The notes under the pieces were generated by a model. The model had not been told where the DNA came from and searched no databases. It saw only the letters and a program-made list of their open reading frames with translations. From Actinomadura opuntiae (GTDB lineage: Bacteria; Actinomycetota; Actinomycetes; Streptosporangiales; Streptosporangiaceae): a DNA stretch of 64,000 bases. The translations under genes were made by a program, and so were the position numbers. The DNA lies in contig NZ_JASNWF010000011.1 of NCBI RefSeq assembly GCF_030283205.1, positions 1 to 64,000 on the forward strand. The letters are read 5' to 3'. Every line of letters begins with the position of its first letter. Position 1 is the first letter of the stretch. Positions 60,396-64,000 of the stretch are shown here, one piece after another.

Positions 60396-61655
60396 ATGAG
60401 CATCCCCACCTACTCGCTCGCCGAGCGGGACCGGCGCTGGACCCTGGCCAGGAACCTGATGGACGCACAGGGCCTCGACGCGCTCATCGCCTACGGCGAG
60501 CACGAGTGCGCCGACCTCGCGCCGTTCGCGCCGGACGCCTATTTCAGCAACGACCGGCCCGGCTCGTTCGTCATCTTCTGCCGGGACGCCGACCCGGTAC
60601 AGCTGGTCTGGTCGAACATGTCGATCCAGGACAACATCGAGGCGCGCAAGCGCGGCGACGAGCTGTGGATCGAGCCGCGGAACATTCGGGCCGGGTCGGT
60701 CATCCAGCCCGGCAAGAACGCCGCCGGCATCGTGGAAGTCCTCCGTGAACACAAGCTCGAGCACTCTGCGGTCGGCGTGCTCGGGCTCGACATCTACCCA
60801 CCCTTCCATCTGAATCCGGTCATCCCCTACCTGTTGTGGCGCGAGGTGCTCAGCGAGCTGCCGGACGTGACGTTCAAGCCGGTGGGGGCCGAGTTCATGC
60901 TCGCGACGATCTGCCTGTCCGACGAGGAACTGGCGGTGCTGCGCTACTCGGCGGCGGCGGGTGACGCGATGGCCGAGGCGATGCTGGAGACGGCCGGGAC
61001 GGGCGTCAGTGAAGCCGAACTCTATGCCGCCGGAATGGCCGCCGGGTTCCGGCTCGGTTGCGCGGCGCCGGACATGCTGCTGTGGTCGGGCCCCGGCTTC
61101 ATCGCTTGGGGCCCGCCGGCCTGGTCCTACCGGCCGCAGGAACCCCGCAGGCTCGACGACGGCGACGTCGTGCTCGCCGAGGTCTTCTGCCGGTTCGGCA
61201 TGAAGGAGACCCAGCACCAGGTCGCCATCGCCGTCGGCGATCCGCACCCCGACATCGAAGCGGCCGCGGCTATCGCTCGCTCCGCCTACGAGGCGGGCCT
61301 GAAGGTGGCCCGCCCGGGCAACACGTTCGGTGAGCTGGCCGAGGCGATGATGGCGCCCCTTCAGGCGGCCGGCTCGTGGAACATCCATCCGCTGGTCCAC
61401 ACCCTCAATCCGTACGGCCCGGTTTGCGGGTTCGGGCCGGGACTGCGTCAGGTGCCGGAGGCCAGGGAGTACGGCCGGCTGTTCGACCTGCCGACCATCG
61501 GCGGGGAACTCCCGCTGACACCCGGCATGTCGTTCTCCTTCGAACCCAACGCGGTGGTCGGCGGCAAGGCGGTCAACCTCGGCGGCACCGTCGTGATCGG
61601 CGAGGACGACCCCATCGAGCTCAATCCGCTGACCGCCCATCTGCTGCACACCTGA
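60396..61655 (+). CDS. M24 (pita-bread) family protein with degenerate metal site
   Basis: 419 residues from ATG 60396, AAGGAAGG upstream. Creatinase_N-like domain (residues 1-165: ERDRRWTLARNLMDAQGLDALIAYG) then an M24 domain (from residue 175). Of the five metal ligands of Xaa-Pro peptidases, the first Asp is Glu262, the second is Gln273 (ETQHQ), the His is probably retained (His331 or His335), Glu383 is retained (SFEPN), and the last Glu is Gly (VNLGGTVV). This suggests a metal-independent, creatinase-like or non-peptidase role. Monocistronic. Confidence 0.85.
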   Translation: MSIPTYSLAERDRRWTLARNLMDAQGLDALIAYGEHECADLAPFAPDAYFSNDRPGSFVIFCRDADPVQLVWSNMSIQDNIEARKRGDELWIEPRNIRAGSVIQPGKNAAGIVEVLREHKLEHSAVGVLGLDIYPPFHLNPVIPYLLWREVLSELPDVTFKPVGAEFMLATICLSDEELAVLRYSAAAGDAMAEAMLETAGTGVSEAELYAAGMAAGFRLGCAAPDMLLWSGPGFIAWGPPAWSYRPQEPRRLDDGDVVLAEVFCRFGMKETQHQVAIAVGDPHPDIEAAAAIARSAYEAGLKVARPGNTFGELAEAMMAPLQAAGSWNIHPLVHTLNPYGPVCGFGPGLRQVPEAREYGRLFDLPTIGGELPLTPGMSFSFEPNAVVGGKAVNLGGTVVIGEDDPIELNPLTAHLLHT

Positions 61656-61685
61656 CCGCGCCGACGAGGGGTGCCGTGCCTCCCC

Positions 61686-61745
61686 ATCGTCCATTCCGGT
61701 GCCCGATCGTCCATTCCGGTGCCCGGCAAAGGCGTCGGGCACCGG
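61686..61745 (+). repeat. tandem 20-bp duplication running into a terminator hairpin
   Basis: ATCGTCCATTCCGGTGCCC occurs at 61686-61704 and again at 61706-61724. The second copy ends in CCGGTGCCCG (61716-61725), which pairs with CGGGCACCGG (61736-61745) across a 10-nt loop, a likely terminator for the M24 gene. Confidence 0.75.
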
Positions 61746-61823
61746 CGGCGACGCGTACCGCCCCGAACGATGACCGGCCGGTGGTGCCGGTCTGCCGGAA
61801 CCTGTCCGCTATCGTCCCCGAAT

Positions 61824-64000
61824 GTGGCGGTGCTTTTCGGCAGGTCAGTGGAGCAGGCGGAGCTGGACCGGCTGATCGAGGGCGTCCGCGCGGGCGTGAG
61901 CGCTGCGCTGGTGGTGCGGGGTGAGGCGGGTATCGGCAAGTCGGCCTTGCTGGACTATGCCGCGGCGTGTGCGGACGGTTTGCGTGTCTTGCGCGGGGTG
62001 GGTGTGGAGTCCGAGGCGGAGTTGCCGTTCTCGGCGTTGCATTTGTTGTTGCGTGGTGAGCTGGGTCGGGTGGGGGCGTTGCCCGCGCCGCAGGCGGCGG
62101 CGTTGCGTGGGGCGCTGGGTCTTGCTTCGGCTGATGGCCGTGACCGGTTCTTGATCGGGCTCGCGGTGTTGTCGTTGCTGGCCGAGCTGGCTGAGGACGC
62201 GCCGGTGTTGTGCCTGGTCGACGACGCCCAATGGCTCGACCGCGCTTCGGCCGAGGCGTTGCTGTTCGCCGCCCGCCGACTCGGCGCCGACAAGATCGGG
62301 ATGGTCTTCGCGGCGCGAGGCGATGGCCGCGGGTTCCCGGCCGCGGGGCTGCCGGAGCGCACGCTGACCGGGCTGGATCGCGGTGCGGCCGCCGAGCTGC
62401 TGGCCGCACGGGTGACGGGGGCGGCGCCGGAGGTGATGAACCGCGTCCTGGATGACGCCGCGGGAAATCCCCTGGCCCTGATCGAGCTGCCCGACCTGCA
62501 ACTGGAGCCGTCCCGGCCGTCATTCGCCATCAGCACCGTTCCGGTGGAGGGCCGGGTGCGGGAGGCGTTCGGAGAGCAGCTGCGGCGGCTTCCCGCACCG
62601 GTGCGGGCCCTGCTGACCATCGCCGCCGCCGAGGACACCGGCGACCTGGCGGTGCTGCTGCGGGCCGGCGCGACGATCGGCGGCGCCCTGCCGGATCTGG
62701 CGTTCGCCGAGCAGGCCGGGCTGGTCCGGCTCACCGAGCGGTCGATCGCCTTCCGACACCCGCTGATCAGGGCGGCCGCCTACCAGACCGCGCCGCTGGC
62801 GGCGCGGCTGGCGGCGCACCTGGAGCTGGCCCAGATCTTCGGCGAACTCGGTGACGACGACCGCCGGGCATGGCATCTGGCCGCCGGCGCATCCGGCCAC
62901 GACGACGAGATCGCCGCCGAACTCGACCGTGCCGCCGAGCACGCCGGGCGGCGAGGCGGGCACAGCGCCGCGGCCGCCGCCCACGAGAGGGCCGCCCAGC
63001 TCACGGCGTCCGCCGACGGCCGCGGACGCCGGTTGGCCGCGGCCGCGCACAGCGCCGCGACCGCAGGCGAACACGACCGGGCCGCCATGCTGGCCGAACG
63101 GGCCGGGCGGCTGCTTCCCGACGGTCCGGCCAAGGCGCGGCTGGCTCCGATCCGCGCGGCGGCCGAGCTGCGCAGGGGTTCGCCGCGGGCGGCCGGGCGC
63201 GGCCTGCTCGCGGCCGCCGCGACCGTGGCCGATCCGGAGGTCGCCGCCCCACTCCTGGTGGAAGCCGCACGGCACGGATGGTTCGGCGCCGACCGGTCCA
63301 TCGTCGCCGAGGCCGCCGACCGGTTGGCGGCACTCGCGCGGGTCCCCGCCCGGCTGTCGGGCTGGACCCGCGCGACCGCTGCGATCATGGCGGGCGACCT
63401 GGCCGAGGGCGTGCCGGTCCTGCGCGACCTCGCCGACGGCCGGTGGTCCGACCCGCCGCAGGTGCGGCTGCTGGTGGCGTTCGCGCTGCACACCGCCGGC
63501 GCTGATGCGCCCGCCTGCGAGCTGGCGGAGAACGTGGTGGCCGAATGCCGCGCCCTCGGCGCACTCGACCTGCTGCCTCAGGCGCTCCAGGTCACTGCTC
63601 AGATTGAGGCGTTCCTCGGCCGGTACGGGCGTGCGCGCGCGCTGGCCACCGAGGCCATGAGCCTCGCCCATGACTCCGGGCAGGGCCATTGGAACGGTCT
63701 CTTCGTCGGAGTGCTGGCCCGCGTGGCGGCGTGCGAGGGCGATGACGAGACGACGCATGCGTTGACCGCCGAACTGTTCCGAGCGGCCGGTCGAAGCAGC
63801 CCGCCCATCGAGGCCTGGGCCGGTGCCGCGCTGGGGCTCCTGGACCTGGGGCATCGGCGCTACGAGTCGGCGCTCGATCACTTGGACCCGGTCGTCCATG
63901 GTCCGGCCCGGTATTCGCTCGCCGCCACCTTCGCGCTGCCCGACCATGTCGAGGCCGCGGTCCGGGCCGGCAGGCCGGAACTCGTCGGCGACTCCGCGGC
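61824..64000 (+). CDS. LAL-type LuxR family transcriptional regulator, cut by the window edge
   Basis: GTG 61824 opens a frame that stays open to the right edge (725 codons visible). N-terminal LFGRSVEQAELDRLIEGV, Walker A GEAGIGKSALL and Walker B VLCLVDDAQWLD lie in or beside the 415-bp tract shared with the first LAL gene. Beyond it the protein is only distantly similar (MNRVLDDAAGNPLALIELP, RRAWHLAAGASGHDDEIAAELDRAAEHAGRRGG and TPR-like helices). The expected C-terminal LuxR helix-turn-helix would lie outside the window, so the family call rests on architecture and the paralogue. Confidence 0.88.
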   Translation, partial: MAVLFGRSVEQAELDRLIEGVRAGVSAALVVRGEAGIGKSALLDYAAACADGLRVLRGVGVESEAELPFSALHLLLRGELGRVGALPAPQAAALRGALGLASADGRDRFLIGLAVLSLLAELAEDAPVLCLVDDAQWLDRASAEALLFAARRLGADKIGMVFAARGDGRGFPAAGLPERTLTGLDRGAAAELLAARVTGAAPEVMNRVLDDAAGNPLALIELPDLQLEPSRPSFAISTVPVEGRVREAFGEQLRRLPAPVRALLTIAAAEDTGDLAVLLRAGATIGGALPDLAFAEQAGLVRLTERSIAFRHPLIRAAAYQTAPLAARLAAHLELAQIFGELGDDDRRAWHLAAGASGHDDEIAAELDRAAEHAGRRGGHSAAAAAHERAAQLTASADGRGRRLAAAAHSAATAGEHDRAAMLAERAGRLLPDGPAKARLAPIRAAAELRRGSPRAAGRGLLAAAATVADPEVAAPLLVEAARHGWFGADRSIVAEAADRLAALARVPARLSGWTRATAAIMAGDLAEGVPVLRDLADGRWSDPPQVRLLVAFALHTAGADAPACELAENVVAECRALGALDLLPQALQVTAQIEAFLGRYGRARALATEAMSLAHDSGQGHWNGLFVGVLARVAACEGDDETTHALTAELFRAAGRSSPPIEAWAGAALGLLDLGHRRYESALDHLDPVVHGPARYSLAATFALPDHVEAAVRAGRPELVGDSA
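61891..62305 (+). repeat. 415-bp near-identical inverted repeat, copy 2 (inside LAL gene 2)
   Basis: Matches the reverse complement of 56858-57272 at 414 of 415 positions. About 15 TTG leucine codons and frequent CGT/GGT occur in 138 codons, unlike the CTG/CTC, CGC and GGC preference around it. Confidence 0.97.

Overview
The window is very GC-rich, with third codon positions almost all G or C, GTG starts common and ATGA/GTGA gene overlaps throughout. Mycothiol-type DinB proteins, LAL regulators, SigJ and many TetR repressors all point to a soil actinomycete, perhaps of the Thermomonosporaceae/Actinomadura group (inference). No rRNA, tRNA or CRISPR array was seen. About fifteen DNA-binding or sigma regulators lie in 64 kb, so this is an accessory, catabolic and regulatory region rather than a core one.

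Layout. 0-3.5 kb: transposase debris (an IS5-type C-terminus at the left edge, a deleted transposase at 2.5-3.1 kb, a frameshifted IS5 relic at 3.15-3.48 kb) around a frameshifted maleylpyruvate-isomerase-like gene and a RidA gene. 3.5-11.3 kb: small divergent regulator/enzyme pairs (flavin monooxygenase + ABM monooxygenase / TetR; NmrA-like reductase / GlxA-AraC regulator; luciferase-like oxidoreductase; methyltransferase / TetR). 11.5-16.1 kb: two secreted tandem GH78-like rhamnosidases behind LacI-type palindromes. 16.1-18.1 kb: a scar in which an FAD protein and an MFS transporter are each split between the two strands around a thioesterase gene, best explained by one inversion. 18.3-25.2 kb: three more TetR modules (NAD-dependent dehydrogenase/SnoaL/SDR operon; secreted SMP-30-like propeller; MpaB-like oxygenase). 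25.4-28.6 kb: alpha/beta hydrolase, integrase relic, GntP permease.

28.8-49 kb is a large coherent catabolic locus. A plus-strand operon carries two FAH-family hydrolases, an ACMSD-type amidohydrolase, a two-domain extradiol dioxygenase, a cyclase-family hydrolase and a flavin hydroxylase, followed by a LysR gene. A complete LIV-type ABC importer with its own LysR faces it. A divergent pair of operons follows (CoA-transferase A/B, carboxymuconolactone-decarboxylase-like protein and TetR on one side; 3-hydroxyacyl-CoA dehydrogenase, aldehyde dehydrogenase, SnoaL, enoyl-CoA hydratase and ABM protein on the other) sharing one palindromic operator. Together they suggest uptake, ring hydroxylation, meta cleavage, hydrolysis and CoA-dependent beta-oxidation of an aromatic or cyclic acid whose identity cannot be read from the sequence.

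49-64 kb: a two-component system divergent from a MacB-like ABC exporter with a coupled 29-codon ORF, then two LAL-type LuxR regulators facing outward around a SigJ/NAD(P)H-oxidoreductase unit, a lipoprotein and a metal-site-degenerate M24 protein. The two LAL genes share a 415-bp tract identical at 414 positions in inverted orientation. Each gene has exactly 67 nt of coding sequence before the tract, so recombination there would swap promoters and N-termini in frame.
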